Shown in pieces: positions 10,303 through 21,014 of a stretch of 64,000 nt of DNA. Below the pieces are notes generated by a model. That model had not been told where the DNA came from. It saw nothing but the letters and a program-made list of their open reading frames with translations, and made no database searches. The translations under genes and the position numbers were made by a program. Source of the DNA: Chryseobacterium scophthalmum (GTDB lineage: Bacteria; Bacteroidota; Bacteroidia; Flavobacteriales; Weeksellaceae); NCBI RefSeq assembly GCF_900143185.1, contig NZ_FSRQ01000003.1, positions 62,001 to 126,000 on the forward strand. Direction: 5' to 3'. Each line of letters begins with the position of its first letter. Position 1 is the first letter of the stretch.

Positions 10303-10412
10303 GGATTTTTGACATGAACAGTTATTTTATAATAATAACTTAAAAGAAAGCGATTAAACAAATCTGTTGTTATAATTGAATAAAAATAAATTAAATTAAA
10401 TAAAAAATATAT

Positions 10413-11369
10413 ATGATTTCTAAAGAATCAAAAATATATATAGCAGGTCACCGAGGTATGGTAGGATCTGCAATCTGGAGACAGTTATCGGAACAAGGGT
10501 ATACTAATTTGATTGGTTTAACCAGTGGTGAATTAGATCTTAAAGATCAGAAAGCCGTCGCAGATTTTTTTGTGACTAAAAAACCTGATGTTGTAATTGA
10601 TGCGGCAGCTAGGGTTGGAGGTATTTTAGCTAACAATACATTTCCTTATCAGTTTTTAATGGAAAATATGCAGATTCAAAATAACTTGATTGATGCAGCA
10701 TTGAAAAATGATGTTGAAAAATTTATTTTTCTTGGTTCGTCTTGCATCTATCCTAAATTAGCGCCACAACCATTAAAAGAAGAATATCTTTTGACAGACT
10801 CTTTGGAACCAACCAACGAATGGTATGCCGTAGCTAAAATTACAGGAATTAAAACCTGCGAAGCCATCAGAAAACAGTTTGGTAAAGATTATGTGTCTAT
10901 GATGCCTACAAATTTATATGGTACTCACGATAATTTTGATTTAAATACTTCTCACGTACTTCCTGCGATGATTAGAAAGTTTCATGAAGCGAAAGAAAAT
11001 AATCATGCACCTGTAACTTTATGGGGATCAGGAACTCCTATGAGAGAATTTCTTTTTGTGGATGATATGGCAGCTTCTGTAATATTTGCTTTAGAAAATA
11101 AACTTCCTGAGCATTTATATAATGTAGGAACTGGTGTTGACTTGACCATAAAAGAATTGGCAGAATTGATACAAAAAACAATTGGTCATGCTGGTGAAAT
11201 CGTTTGGGATTCATCAAAACCTGATGGAACACCAAGAAAATTGATGGATGTTTCAAAAATGCATAATCTTGGCTGGAAACATCAAGTAAGTTTAGAAGAC
11301 GGAATCAGCAAAACTTATCAATGGTTTTTAGAAAATATCAATAATTTTAAAGAAGTTAAAATGTCTTAA
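10413..11369 (+). CDS. fcl: GDP-L-fucose synthase
   Basis: This 318-residue extended short-chain dehydrogenase has the Rossmann motif [10 protein letters not shown] and the catalytic YxxxK pair near Tyr138 and Lys142 ([11 protein letters not shown]). It also shows the SSCIYPK and NLYGTHDNF segments typical of Fcl/WcaG. It epimerises and reduces GDP-4-keto-6-deoxymannose with NADPH to give GDP-L-fucose. The following gene encodes the dehydratase that supplies its substrate, so the pair makes one sugar donor. Confidence 0.95.
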   Translation: MISKESKIYIAGHRGMVGSAIWRQLSEQGYTNLIGLTSGELDLKDQKAVADFFVTKKPDVVIDAAARVGGILANNTFPYQFLMENMQIQNNLIDAALKNDVEKFIFLGSSCIYPKLAPQPLKEEYLLTDSLEPTNEWYAVAKITGIKTCEAIRKQFGKDYVSMMPTNLYGTHDNFDLNTSHVLPAMIRKFHEAKENNHAPVTLWGSGTPMREFLFVDDMAASVIFALENKLPEHLYNVGTGVDLTIKELAELIQKTIGHAGEIVWDSSKPDGTPRKLMDVSKMHNLGWKHQVSLEDGISKTYQWFLENINNFKEVKMS

Positions 11370-11420
11370 TCTACTTTTTAATTAGACAATTATCATTTAT
11401 AAAAAGAATACATCACAAAG

Positions 11421-12494
11421 ATGAAAACAGCATTAATCACGGGAGTTACCGGACAAGACGGTTCATATTTAGCAGAGCTTTTATTAGAAAAAGGATATAG
11501 AGTTCATGGTATTAAAAGAAGAGCATCTTCCTTCAATACTCAGAGAATTGATCACTTATATCAAGATCAGCATGAGCAAAATGTAAATTTTACATTGCAT
11601 TATGGTGATTTAACAGATTCTATGAATATTATAAGAATTATTCAGGAAGTTCAACCTGATGAAATCTATAATTTGGGAGCAATGTCTCATGTAAAAGTAT
11701 CGTTTGATTCTCCTGAATATGTTGCTAATGTTGATGGAATCGGAACTTTAAGAATTCTTGAAGCTGTTCGTATTCTTGGCTTAGAAAATAAAACTAGAAT
11801 TTACCAGGCTTCTACCTCCGAATTATATGGTGGTTTGCCAGAAAATAAAAATGCAGCAGGTTTTTATGATGAAGACTCTCCATTTTATCCTCGTTCCCCT
11901 TATGGTGCTGCAAAAATCTATGCTTTTTGGATAACTAAAAATTATCGTGAAGCTTACGGAATGTTTGCTTGTAATGGTATTTTATTCAATCATGAATCTC
12001 CGAGAAGAGGAGAAACTTTTGTTACCCGTAAAATTACAATGGCTACTGCGGCAATTGCGAAGGGAAAACAGGAATGCCTTTATTTAGGAAATCTAAATGC
12101 TCTTCGTGACTGGGGACATGCTAAAGATTATGTTGAAGCAATGTGGAGAATTTTGCAGCAGGATAAACCTGAAGATTTTGTAATTGCGACAGGGATTACT
12201 ACTTCAGTAAGAGATTTCGTTCGCATGGCTTTTAACGAAATAGGAGTAGAATTAGCTTTTGAAGGAGAAAATGAAAGTGAAGTGGCTAAAGTAGTAGCAT
12301 GTAATAATGCCTTATATCAGTTAGAAATTGGTAAAACAGTAGTTTCTGTAGATTCTGAATATTATCGTCCTACGGAAGTAGATCTTTTGATTGGTGATCC
12401 TACAAAATCTAAAACTCAATTAGGCTGGGAACCAAAATACGATCTTTCACGACTCGTGAAGGAAATGATTGAAAGTGATTTGGAAATCTGTTAG
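11421..12494 (+). CDS. gmd: GDP-mannose 4,6-dehydratase
   Basis: This 357-residue SDR enzyme has [12 protein letters not shown] at the N-terminus, STSELYG, and the YxxxK pair near Tyr161 and Lys165 ([12 protein letters not shown]). [16 protein letters not shown] is a Gmd hallmark. It converts GDP-D-mannose to GDP-4-keto-6-deoxy-D-mannose. Length and motifs match full-length enzymes. Together with fcl it indicates that the surface glycan contains L-fucose or a derivative. Confidence 0.96.
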   Translation: MKTALITGVTGQDGSYLAELLLEKGYRVHGIKRRASSFNTQRIDHLYQDQHEQNVNFTLHYGDLTDSMNIIRIIQEVQPDEIYNLGAMSHVKVSFDSPEYVANVDGIGTLRILEAVRILGLENKTRIYQASTSELYGGLPENKNAAGFYDEDSPFYPRSPYGAAKIYAFWITKNYREAYGMFACNGILFNHESPRRGETFVTRKITMATAAIAKGKQECLYLGNLNALRDWGHAKDYVEAMWRILQQDKPEDFVIATGITTSVRDFVRMAFNEIGVELAFEGENESEVAKVVACNNALYQLEIGKTVVSVDSEYYRPTEVDLLIGDPTKSKTQLGWEPKYDLSRLVKEMIESDLEIC

Positions 12495-12664
12495 GATTAA
12501 TTCTGAATATATTTTAAAAGAAAATATTCTCGTATTATTACGATGAGTCTATACAAGAATTTAAAATAGTAATGAGAAACCTTAATTTTAAAAATATTAT
12601 AAACAATATACCCCAAAATTGGAACTCATTAAAAATAGGGGTCTTAAAAAAATGAAACTCTAAA

Positions 12665-13672
12665 ATGAATAATCCAAGAGTAAGTGTTATAACTATTACA
12701 TACGGACATGAAAAGTATATAATTGATACAATAGAAGGTATAGTAAAGCAGGAGTATAATGGCGAAATTGAATACATAATATCTAATGACTGTTCGCCTG
12801 ATGATACAGATAAAATTATAACGGATTATTTGACTAGAATTAATATCCCGGCAAATATTACGATAAAATATACAAAACAAGAAAAAAATATAGGAATAAT
12901 ACCGAATTTTATTTGGGCATTGAAACAAGCAACTGGAAAATATATTTCATTTTGTGAAGGAGATGATTTTTGGACTGACTATCAAAAGTTAGCAAAACAA
13001 ATCTCATTTTTGGAAGCTAATGATTCTTATGTTTTAAGCAACACAGATTGCGATGCTTATTACCAGGATTCGGGTATGTTAGTAAAAAATATTAATTTTC
13101 TTAATAGAAAAAAATACAGATGTATTAACGATTTATTTCCTGCAAAAGATATATTGGACGCTAATTATATAATTAGAACAGCGTCGGTAGTTTTTAAAGC
13201 TTCTTTTCTGAATGAATATTACAATAGTGAGTTTTTCAAAGTATATGCTGATAAATTGATGATGGCCGATACTCCACTTTGGACATTTTTATCAACCAAA
13301 GGAAAATTCCATTACTTAAACTCATCAACAATGGTTTACCGAGTTTCAGAGTCGGGAGTAAGTAACTCAACAAATGAAAAGAAGAGCCTTCAATTTGATA
13401 TCAGTGTTTGCGACATGAAATATGCAATTATCTTTGATAATTATTATAGTTTTTCGAAATTTTTAAAATATAAAAATAACTTGATTTATAATCATTTAAA
13501 TGTCACTGCATTAAGTAAAAAACTAGATTTATATTATCTATTTCCGAGAGAACTAAATAGTGAAAATACTCTATTAGCAAAGTATGCTTCAAAGTCTAAT
13601 TTATTTAAGGGTTTTCTCGAATATAAATTTAGAATTACTTTAATGTTTTATAATCAATTATGCAAAATCTGA
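12665..13672 (+). CDS. Glycosyltransferase family 2
   Basis: This 335-residue GT-A enzyme has an N-terminal [23 protein letters not shown] and a metal-binding motif near EGDDFW. These are typical of GT2 enzymes that add a sugar to a lipid-linked oligosaccharide. The C-terminal half is divergent. It overlaps the epimerase gene by 13 bases, consistent with an operon. The donor sugar cannot be assigned. Confidence 0.85.
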   Translation: MNNPRVSVITITYGHEKYIIDTIEGIVKQEYNGEIEYIISNDCSPDDTDKIITDYLTRINIPANITIKYTKQEKNIGIIPNFIWALKQATGKYISFCEGDDFWTDYQKLAKQISFLEANDSYVLSNTDCDAYYQDSGMLVKNINFLNRKKYRCINDLFPAKDILDANYIIRTASVVFKASFLNEYYNSEFFKVYADKLMMADTPLWTFLSTKGKFHYLNSSTMVYRVSESGVSNSTNEKKSLQFDISVCDMKYAIIFDNYYSFSKFLKYKNNLIYNHLNVTALSKKLDLYYLFPRELNSENTLLAKYASKSNLFKGFLEYKFRITLMFYNQLCKI

Positions 13673-14779
13673 TAATCTTTGGAACCAGACCAGAAGCTAT
13701 TAAAATGGCTCCTTTAGTTAAAGAGTTAAAAAAACACTCCAGTTTTGAAACCAGAGTATGTGTAACTGCACAACATCGAGAAATGTTGGATCAGGTTTTA
13801 GATTTTTTTGAAATTATTCCGGATTATGATTTGGATTTAATGAAAGCCAATCAAAATTTATACAGCTTAACAGCAGATATAATAACAGAGCTAAAACCTA
13901 TTCTCGAAGATTTTAAGCCTAATTATGTTTACGTTCATGGTGACACTTCTACTTCTACAATAGCGGCTTTAGCAGCATTTTATGCAGGAGCAAAATTTGT
14001 CATATTGAAGCTGGTTTGCGTACCAACAATAAATGGTCTCCTTTTCCGGAAGAAATGAACAGACAACTTACAGGAAGATTGGCAGATTATCATTTCGCAC
14101 CTACTCAGCAATCATATGACAATTTGATTGCTGAAAATATTAATGCTGAAAATATTATAATTACCGGTAATACAGTAATTGATGCTTTAATGGAAAGCGC
14201 CAAAAAAGTACAAAATTTAAAAATAATGAAATTGATTATTTGAAATCTATTATAAATAAAGGACAAAAAATAATTTTAGTTACTGGACATCGTCGTGAGA
14301 ATCACGGAAAAGGCTTCGTCAATATCTGTGAAGCATTAAAAGATATAGCCTATGCAAATGACGAAGTCCAAATCATATATCCCGTACATCTGAATCCGAA
14401 TGTTAAAAAAGTAGTGCATGAGATTTTGTCAGATATATCAAATATCAATCTTATTGACCCGTTGTCATATCCTGCGTTTGTTTGGCTGATGACTCAGTCT
14501 TACCTTATTATTACTGATTCTGGTGGAGTGCAGGAAGAGGCACCAAGTTTAGGACAACCTGTTTTGGTGATGAGAGATACTACAGAAAGACCTGAGGCTG
14601 TTGCTTCGGGAACAGTAATTTTAGTAGGAACCGATAAAGATATTATCATTAAAGAAACTAATAGCTTACTTCATGATAGCCAGCGTTACGAATCTATGAG
14701 TAAGCTTCACAATCCTTATGGCGACGGAAATGCATCAAAAAAAATTGTAGAATTTATCAACAAATTACAGGTTAAGTAA
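13660..14779 (+). pseudogene. wecB: UDP-GlcNAc 2-epimerase with two frameshifts
   Basis: Three successive frames read together as one Wec[15 protein letters not shown] to [15 protein letters not shown] (13660-14000), [20 protein letters not shown] to [14 protein letters not shown] (about 14001-14215), and VTGHRRENHGKGF to NPYGDGNAS (to 14779). The frame slips by minus one at about 14000 (after TTTGT, before CATATTGAAG) and again at about 14214-14228 in an A/T run. Each is explained by one missing base. All conserved motifs are intact otherwise, so either the gene was inactivated very recently or the sequence contains two indel errors. A working enzyme would supply UDP-ManNAc. Confidence 0.85.
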
Positions 14780-14960
14780 TAAGTTATATGAGCAATAAAC
14801 TAATTGTTTAAAAAAATAATATTCTTCTATAATTTTAAACTTTGTAAAAAGAGATTTTTAGTACTTTGTACATTATATCTAAATTGTAAATTTGATATCA
14901 TATAAAGATAATGAAAACAACCGACATCTTTCACTATCTTTACAGACCAATAATGAATGA

Positions 14961-15530
14961 GTGAAAAAATATCCTTGGTGGAAAGCAGCGATGGATTATG
15001 GACTGAGTTTTTTAGCAATCCTTATTTTACTGCCTTTGTTTTTTATACTTTTCCTGGTCTCATCTTTAGATACAGGTTTTCCAGGTATTTTTAAACAGCA
15101 GCGAATTGGAAGGTTTGGAAACATTTTTGTCATCTATAAATTCAGAACCTATCATCGAAAATATCATACAAAATCAATTCTAGGGATATGGATGAGAAAA
15201 ACCAAATTAGATGAGCTTCCACAGTTGTTTAATATTCTTAAAGGCGATATGTCTTTGGTGGGACCACGTCCCGATATTTCGGGATATTATGATACCCTAG
15301 AAGGTAATGATAGGCTTGTTCTTGAACTGAAACCCGGATTGACAAGTGAAGCAGGAATTAAATTCAGAAATGAGGAAGAAATTTTAAATCAACAAATAGA
15401 TCCCTTAAAATACAATGATGAAAATATTTTTCCCGAGAAAGTGAAAATGAATTTAGAGTATTATAAACATCTCTCCTTAAAAAAAGATGCACAGATTTTG
15501 CTTAGAACATTCTTTGTTTTAAGAAAATAA
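14961..15530 (+). CDS. Initiating sugar transferase, short form
   Basis: This 189-residue protein has an N-terminal membrane hairpin (about residues 12-35), KFRTYH, the Asp-Glu dyad in RKTKLDELPQLF and KGDMSLVGPRPD. An in-frame stop lies just before GTG 14961, so the start is GTG (or ATG 14991, which would cut into the membrane segment). The C-terminal PGLTSEAGIKFRNEEE differs from the usual GITGWAQV. It is the second of three phosphosugar transferases in this locus, so it may start a separate glycan. Start uncertain, function well supported. Confidence 0.85.
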   Translation: MKKYPWWKAAMDYGLSFLAILILLPLFFILFLVSSLDTGFPGIFKQQRIGRFGNIFVIYKFRTYHRKYHTKSILGIWMRKTKLDELPQLFNILKGDMSLVGPRPDISGYYDTLEGNDRLVLELKPGLTSEAGIKFRNEEEILNQQIDPLKYNDENIFPEKVKMNLEYYKHLSLKKDAQILLRTFFVLRK

Positions 15531-15545
15531 TGCATTAGAAATATT

Positions 15546-16181
15546 ATGAAGTACATTAATCGGTTATTTTTCAAAGTAACCTTTCTTTCAGTTTTCCTTT
15601 TATTAGTAAATGTAAAAGCTCAGACTACTTTTAAAGTAAACGCTCCTTTTGCAATATTTGGTATGATTAATTTGGCCATAGAAAAGCCTGTAAGTAAAAA
15701 GATTTCTCTTCAGGCAGAAGGGTTTATATCTCCATGGAAATCTTTTCATGGCAAAAATCTTCAAATATACATGGGAACTTTGGAAGGAAGATATTACTTT
15801 GATGAAGTATTAAAAAAATGGTATATCGGTGCTTATGGTTCAATAGCAGCGTTTGATTTACAAAAATGGAATTATTATTCTGCACAACCCGTTTTGAATG
15901 AAGCGGGTAATCCTCAGCTTTTAGAGGATGGAAATATTCGTATGACAGAGCGTTATCAAAGGGGACTCGCTTTCATCTTCGGGGTTAGCGGTGGATATCA
16001 TTTTACCATTAATGAGAAGTTAGGATTAGATGTTTTTGTTGGTATTGGTTCAACACAATCTATTTACAAAGGTTATTTGAAAGATACCAACGAACGTTAC
16101 GATAATGCAAAAAAATGGAACAAAAGTGGAGAGGTCATTCCTACGAGAGCAGGATTGATGTTCACTTATAAGATACAGTAA
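15546..16181 (+). CDS. DUF3575-like outer-membrane protein
   Basis: The 211-residue protein has a signal peptide (cleavage likely after NVKAQ) and alternating hydrophobic beta strands with a C-terminal RAGLMFTYKIQ, resembling small outer-membrane beta-barrels of the DUF3575 family. No enzyme function is known for the family. It lies between the sugar transferase and the Wzc kinase, where many Bacteroidota have a wza exporter. It is not Wza by sequence, but a role in export or surface organisation is possible. Confidence 0.7.
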   Translation: MKYINRLFFKVTFLSVFLLLVNVKAQTTFKVNAPFAIFGMINLAIEKPVSKKISLQAEGFISPWKSFHGKNLQIYMGTLEGRYYFDEVLKKWYIGAYGSIAAFDLQKWNYYSAQPVLNEAGNPQLLEDGNIRMTERYQRGLAFIFGVSGGYHFTINEKLGLDVFVGIGSTQSIYKGYLKDTNERYDNAKKWNKSGEVIPTRAGLMFTYKIQ

Positions 16182-16338
16182 ATTTTTATTCTTACTTAAA
16201 TTTTTAGTGATAGGCTTAAAGTCTCAATTTAATTAAAATAATGCTTGGAATGATAACAAATTTTAATAATGATTACAAAATGTAATAATTATTGGAATTA
16301 TCAGAGCATATTACTACAAAGAATTTATAAAATATGGA

Positions 16339-16346
16339 TATATTTG
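16339..16346 (+). promoter_or_regulatory. Bacteroidota -7 box upstream of wzc
   Basis: TATATTTG matches TAnnTTTG exactly, 61 bases before the wzc start. No TTG lies 17-23 bases upstream, so only the -7 half is supported. Confidence 0.45.
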
Positions 16347-16406
16347 CAGGGTTTCAATAAAATAGTTTTAAACAAAACGTAATTCTTAAAAATAGAGTCC
16401 AACGAA

Positions 16407-18752
16407 ATGGATAAAAACAGTAAAGAGATCAATATTAAAGAAATTATTTCTCCATATGTGAAAAAATGGAAGTTTTTCCTAGCTATTATTTTCATTATGG
16501 GAGCATTGGCAATTTATTATATAAAAACACAACCAACTATTTATAAAGCACAGACCTCTGTACTTATAAAAGATGCAAAAAAAATGTCTGCTGCTTCAGG
16601 GGATATGGGAGTACTTCAAAGTTTGGGAGGCATCGGTGGTATGGGTACAAGCAGCATTGAAAATGAAATTGGAGTTTTCGAATCTAAAACCATTGTTGAA
16701 GATGTTTTGAAGGAGCATAACTTCCAAACTCCTCTTTATTCTAAACAAACTTTTAATAATGTTGAACTTTATGGTTCAACAAGTCCGTATATCATTAATG
16801 TAATTCAGAGCAAAAATGATGTAGAATTACCTAAAAAACCGATTTCTATTAAGACTAAAGGAAATGAAGTTATTTTATCTTCCGAAGAATGGGATAAAGA
16901 TATTATTGCTGCTTATGGAAAGACAATAAATCTTCCCTTTGCTTTAATAATGATAAGAAAAAATCAGGATTATAAAGTTCCGAAGAAGAGTAACACGTCT
17001 GATCTGTTTTTCTATTATAATGACTTCGACTCTACAGTAAGTGATTTTGAACAGGCATTGATGGTAGATTTGCTTGATAAAGATGGTACGATTATTAACC
17101 TTTCCGTTGATTTTGAAAACAAAGAAAAGGCAAAAGACTTTTTAAATAGCCTAGTGAGACAATATAACACTTATGCTGTTAATGATAAAAATATTGAGTC
17201 AAAAAAGACCAAAGATTTTATTGATAATAGAATTACACTAATATCTAAAGAATTAGGTGACGTTGAAACTCAGAAAGAAGGATATAAATCTACCAACAAT
17301 ATTGTAGATCTTGCATCAGAAGCCCGAATAAATCTTCAGATGAAAGAGCAGAGCAAAGCCAAATTATTAGAATTAGGAACTCAAATTGAATTGAACAAAA
17401 TTCTTCAAGGTGCATTAAACAGAAAAGGAGTTTCTGATGTACTGCCACTGAATATAGGACTTGATAATGAAGCTGCTGCTAAAGTTATTCAGGAATACAA
17501 TGCTCTTGTTTTACAGAGAAATAAGTATCTTGAGAACGCAACACCAGATAATCCGCTTGTAAGGGAAGCTACAAAACAGATTGAGGAGGTTAAATCTTCA
17601 TTAACTCAGACTCTACAAAGAAATGTTACTTCTTTGGATTTAGCTAAAAGACAAGTAGATGCTCAATTAGGAAGTTCTGAAAGTAGTATTGGAAAAATAC
17701 CACGTCAGGAAAAGTTATTCAGAAATATTGAAAGACAACAACAGATAAAAGAAAGTCTGTATCTTTTACTTCTACAGAAGAGAGAAGAAGCTGCAATTAG
17801 TATGGAAATTACGGCAGAAAAAGCAAGAGTATTAGACAAAGCTTTTGTATTTAAAATACCTGTTGCACCACGAAAAAAAGTTATTTTTGGAATTTTTCTT
17901 TTTGTAGGTTTTATTATCCCTTTAGCGTTTATTTATATCCAACAATTATTACAAAGCAGAATTATTACAAGAAAAGATCTTTCTAAGCTTACAAAATTGC
18001 CAATTCTTGCTGAAATTCCTAATCTTAAAAATAAGGAAAATACTTTGGTAGCATTTAATGATGTTTCTCCAGTTGCAGAAGCTTTCAGAATTTTTGTCAC
18101 CAATCTGAAATTTTTATTACCTCCCATAGAAGGTTCACAAACAATTATGGTTACTTCTTCAGTAAAAGGAGAAGGGAAAACATTTATGTCAACAAATCTA
18201 TCAATTATTCTTGCTTCTTCGAGAAATAAAGTATTGGTAATAGGTGCAGACGTGAGAAACCCTCAGTTGCAGCGTTATAACCCTTCAATGAAGCAAGCTA
18301 AAGGTTTGACTGAATTTTTGAGTGGAGAAGAATTGCAATTGAATGATATTATTCATCCAAGTGGATACAATGAAAACTGTGATTTTATTTACTCGGGATC
18401 AATTCCTCCAAACCCTACAGATCTTTTGCAAAATGGCAAATTAGATGAGCTTTTAGAAATGGTGAAAAGCCAGAATAAATATAAGTATATTGTCTTGGAT
18501 ACTGCACCTTTATTACTTGTAACAGATTCATTCCTTATTGCAGATAAGAGTGATGCTATTGTATACGTAACTAGATCTGAAGTTACTGAAAACAGTTATA
18601 TTGAATTTCTGAATAATTCTCTCGATGATAATAAGCTTAAAAATGTAGGAATAGTTATCAACGGTATAAAAGAGTCAAATTTTGGATATGGTAATAAATA
18701 TGGCTATGGATATCATGCAGATGTTAAGAAAAAATGGTGGCAGTTTAAGTAA
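16407..18752 (+). CDS. wzc: Wzc-type chain-length regulator with tyrosine autokinase
   Basis: The 781-residue protein has an N-terminal Wzz domain with a membrane segment near residues 20-45, a long coiled-coil periplasmic part (about 270-460) and a second membrane segment near 495-515. The cytoplasmic BY-kinase follows: Walker A SVKGEGKTF (about 583-592), Walker A' VLVIGADVRNP and Walker B YIVLDTAP. The tail is tyrosine-rich (FGYGNKYGYGYH), as needed for autophosphorylation. It controls polymer length and export with Wza and a phosphatase, neither of which is in this window. Confidence 0.93.
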   Translation: MDKNSKEINIKEIISPYVKKWKFFLAIIFIMGALAIYYIKTQPTIYKAQTSVLIKDAKKMSAASGDMGVLQSLGGIGGMGTSSIENEIGVFESKTIVEDVLKEHNFQTPLYSKQTFNNVELYGSTSPYIINVIQSKNDVELPKKPISIKTKGNEVILSSEEWDKDIIAAYGKTINLPFALIMIRKNQDYKVPKKSNTSDLFFYYNDFDSTVSDFEQALMVDLLDKDGTIINLSVDFENKEKAKDFLNSLVRQYNTYAVNDKNIESKKTKDFIDNRITLISKELGDVETQKEGYKSTNNIVDLASEARINLQMKEQSKAKLLELGTQIELNKILQGALNRKGVSDVLPLNIGLDNEAAAKVIQEYNALVLQRNKYLENATPDNPLVREATKQIEEVKSSLTQTLQRNVTSLDLAKRQVDAQLGSSESSIGKIPRQEKLFRNIERQQQIKESLYLLLLQKREEAAISMEITAEKARVLDKAFVFKIPVAPRKKVIFGIFLFVGFIIPLAFIYIQQLLQSRIITRKDLSKLTKLPILAEIPNLKNKENTLVAFNDVSPVAEAFRIFVTNLKFLLPPIEGSQTIMVTSSVKGEGKTFMSTNLSIILASSRNKVLVIGADVRNPQLQRYNPSMKQAKGLTEFLSGEELQLNDIIHPSGYNENCDFIYSGSIPPNPTDLLQNGKLDELLEMVKSQNKYKYIVLDTAPLLLVTDSFLIADKSDAIVYVTRSEVTENSYIEFLNNSLDDNKLKNVGIVINGIKESNFGYGNKYGYGYHADVKKKWWQFK

Positions 18753-18856
18753 ATCATTTTATTGTATATATGATTAGCTTTTTAGAGATAAAGAATATTA
18801 GGTATAGTTTTCAAATTTTAATTCTGTACACTGTAATATAGAAACATTTTGAAAAT

Positions 18857-19921
18857 ATGATTTTATTTTTATCTAAATATCCTCAATCAAGGGAAGATCT
18901 ACGAGATGGAGCTTACCAAAGGGTAATACATATTGACTCTATATTCAAAGAAAATAGGAAGGTCTATATTACAGTATCTCCCTACAGATATTTTAGAAAA
19001 ACGTATTTAGAGAATAATGCTGAAAAAAGGATTGTAGTTAGATGCAATTTAATCTTTCATTTAGGATTGATTTTAAGCTTATTTAAAAGTTCAAAATTAA
19101 TTTACATTCATTCTATACATAATTTGCTGTACCAGTTCTTGTTTATCAAAATTTTTACAAGGAAATATGTTTTAGACTTACATGGACTTGTTCCTGAAGA
19201 GTTTTTGATGGAAGGAGACATAAAAAGATCCTTGATTTTTAATAAAATTGAAAAATATATTTACAATAATCTGAAATATGTGATAGGTGTTTCTCATAGA
19301 TTAATTAATCATTATAAAAAAAAATATCCAAATGCTTCACCTGGATATATTGTTTATCCCATTCTTCCCAATAATTTGGAAGAAATGTCCCAAGAAGAAT
19401 TAGATAATAATACAAAATCAGAAAAGGTAAACTTTATTTACAGCGGGAATTTACAAGCTTGGCAGAATATCGATTTTATGCTTGATAACATTAAGAAAAT
19501 AAATAATAATCCGAATTATTTTTTTCAGATCCTAACTGGTGAAGTTGAAGCAATGAAAGAGAAATTCAGTGATAAAAATATCAGTTTGGAAAATGTAGAT
19601 ATACGAGGAGTAAAAGCTGAGGAACTTGCAAATTATTATAAAAAAGCCCATTATGGGTTTGTTTTGAGAGATGATATTCCGGTAAATAATGTAGCTTGCC
19701 CAACAAAATTGGTTGAATACATGAATTATGGAATAATCCCAATTGTTTTATCTGATGAGATCGGTGATTTTAAAGATATTGGGTTTGAAAATTTATCTGT
19801 AAATGATATAGTGAAAAATTTATCCCCTAAAAAAAGTATACATAACAGAGATCTTATTAAAAATCTATATTTAGAAAGCAAAAAAACTAAAGTATTTATC
19901 AAAAACCTAGGAGAGGATTAA
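18857..19921 (+). CDS. Glycosyltransferase, GT-B fold (GT4-like)
   Basis: This 354-residue protein has the GT-B layout. The N-terminal domain contains KLIYIHSIHNL and YVLDLHGLVPEE, and the C-terminal domain has NFIYSGNLQAWQNIDFML and CPTKLVEYMNYG, the usual nucleotide-sugar binding end. It probably extends the lipid-linked repeat unit on the cytoplasmic face. The donor sugar is not assignable. Confidence 0.8.
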   Translation: MILFLSKYPQSREDLRDGAYQRVIHIDSIFKENRKVYITVSPYRYFRKTYLENNAEKRIVVRCNLIFHLGLILSLFKSSKLIYIHSIHNLLYQFLFIKIFTRKYVLDLHGLVPEEFLMEGDIKRSLIFNKIEKYIYNNLKYVIGVSHRLINHYKKKYPNASPGYIVYPILPNNLEEMSQEELDNNTKSEKVNFIYSGNLQAWQNIDFMLDNIKKINNNPNYFFQILTGEVEAMKEKFSDKNISLENVDIRGVKAEELANYYKKAHYGFVLRDDIPVNNVACPTKLVEYMNYGIIPIVLSDEIGDFKDIGFENLSVNDIVKNLSPKKSIHNRDLIKNLYLESKKTKVFIKNLGED

Positions 19922-19972
19922 TTAAAAAATCCGTTACTAAAAGATACAGGAGTACTAAATTAAATAGTAATA

Positions 19973-21013
19973 ATGATTAGCATTTTCTTTGCAATTTTTA
20001 TCAGTTTTAGTGTTTTATATTTTATTGATATAAAAAATAAAACTATTACCAATATAGTTTTACTGCTTTTGGGTCTTGCTCTCGCTTTGATTGCTGGTTT
20101 CAGAGATAAAGGTTTTGATAAAGATTATTATATATACAAAGCTTTTTGGATGACGACTAAATTGAAAGGAAATGTAGAATACTCCTTTTATCTCATTCGG
20201 AATTTTATAAAATCAGATTTAGGATTAGGTTTTCAATATTTATTACTTATCTATGCTATAATTGGCGTAACAATTAAGTTTGTAGCAATTAAGAAACTTT
20301 CTCCTCTTGTATGGGGCTCTTTCCTCATATATGTTTCAAATTATTATATGCTTCACGAGTTTACACAGATTAGAATTGGTGTAGCTACTGGCTTTTTGTT
20401 ACTATCGTTGATTTACTTGGCAGATAAAAAATATATTACTTTTTATGTTTTTGCAGGTTTAGCAATTCTATTTCACCAAAGTTGCTTTTTAGTTGTGATG
20501 TTCCCTTTGTTTGCAAATTCTGAGAAAAATCTAAAGTTTTACTACTGGATAATCCCTTTTGGATATTTTTTTTATTTTTTTAATACAGTAATGGATATTA
20601 AAATCCCAATTCCTAGCATTCAGGAGAAAATTGATTTTTATGAAGTAGCAACTGAGTCAGGATTTATGAAGGAATCGAAAACTAATGTTTTTAATGCTTT
20701 ATTTTTAATTCGTATTGTGATTTTCTATGGTTTACTGTATTACACAAAGAAAATTTCAGAACATTTTACAAATATTTATCTTCTAATTAAGCTGTATGCT
20801 ATTTCTTTATTTTTGTTCATTTTTTTATCAAAAATTCCTGTTTTTTCATTTCGTATACAAGAGTTAATAGGAGTAGTTGAGATTATTATTATACCGTGTC
20901 TTATTTATATATTTCCTAAACAATTCAAATTTTTAGGTTTAATTTTAGTTTTTTCAATAGCATTGGTTTTTTTCTTGATGAATATTTACTACGTGAAATT
21001 AATAGTTAAATAA
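19973..21013 (+). CDS. EpsG-family polysaccharide polymerase (Wzy)
   Basis: This 346-residue protein has about ten hydrophobic segments. FRDKGFDKDYYIY near residue 44 and the HEFTQIRIGVATGF and FHQSCFLVV segments match EpsG-type polymerases. It should join flipped repeat units in the periplasm. Along with Wzx (7148) and Wzc it completes a Wzx/Wzy pathway. The next gene starts two bases after the stop. Identification rests on topology and these motifs, as Wzy proteins are poorly conserved. Confidence 0.8.
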   Translation: MISIFFAIFISFSVLYFIDIKNKTITNIVLLLLGLALALIAGFRDKGFDKDYYIYKAFWMTTKLKGNVEYSFYLIRNFIKSDLGLGFQYLLLIYAIIGVTIKFVAIKKLSPLVWGSFLIYVSNYYMLHEFTQIRIGVATGFLLLSLIYLADKKYITFYVFAGLAILFHQSCFLVVMFPLFANSEKNLKFYYWIIPFGYFFYFFNTVMDIKIPIPSIQEKIDFYEVATESGFMKESKTNVFNALFLIRIVIFYGLLYYTKKISEHFTNIYLLIKLYAISLFLFIFLSKIPVFSFRIQELIGVVEIIIIPCLIYIFPKQFKFLGLILVFSIALVFFLMNIYYVKLIVK

Positions 21014-21014
21014 G

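Noticed and set aside
12538..12928. Minus-strand frames before and within the GT2 gene at 12665
   Set aside because: Ile/Cys/Tyr-rich sequences with no family features; they overlap a well supported glycosyltransferase.
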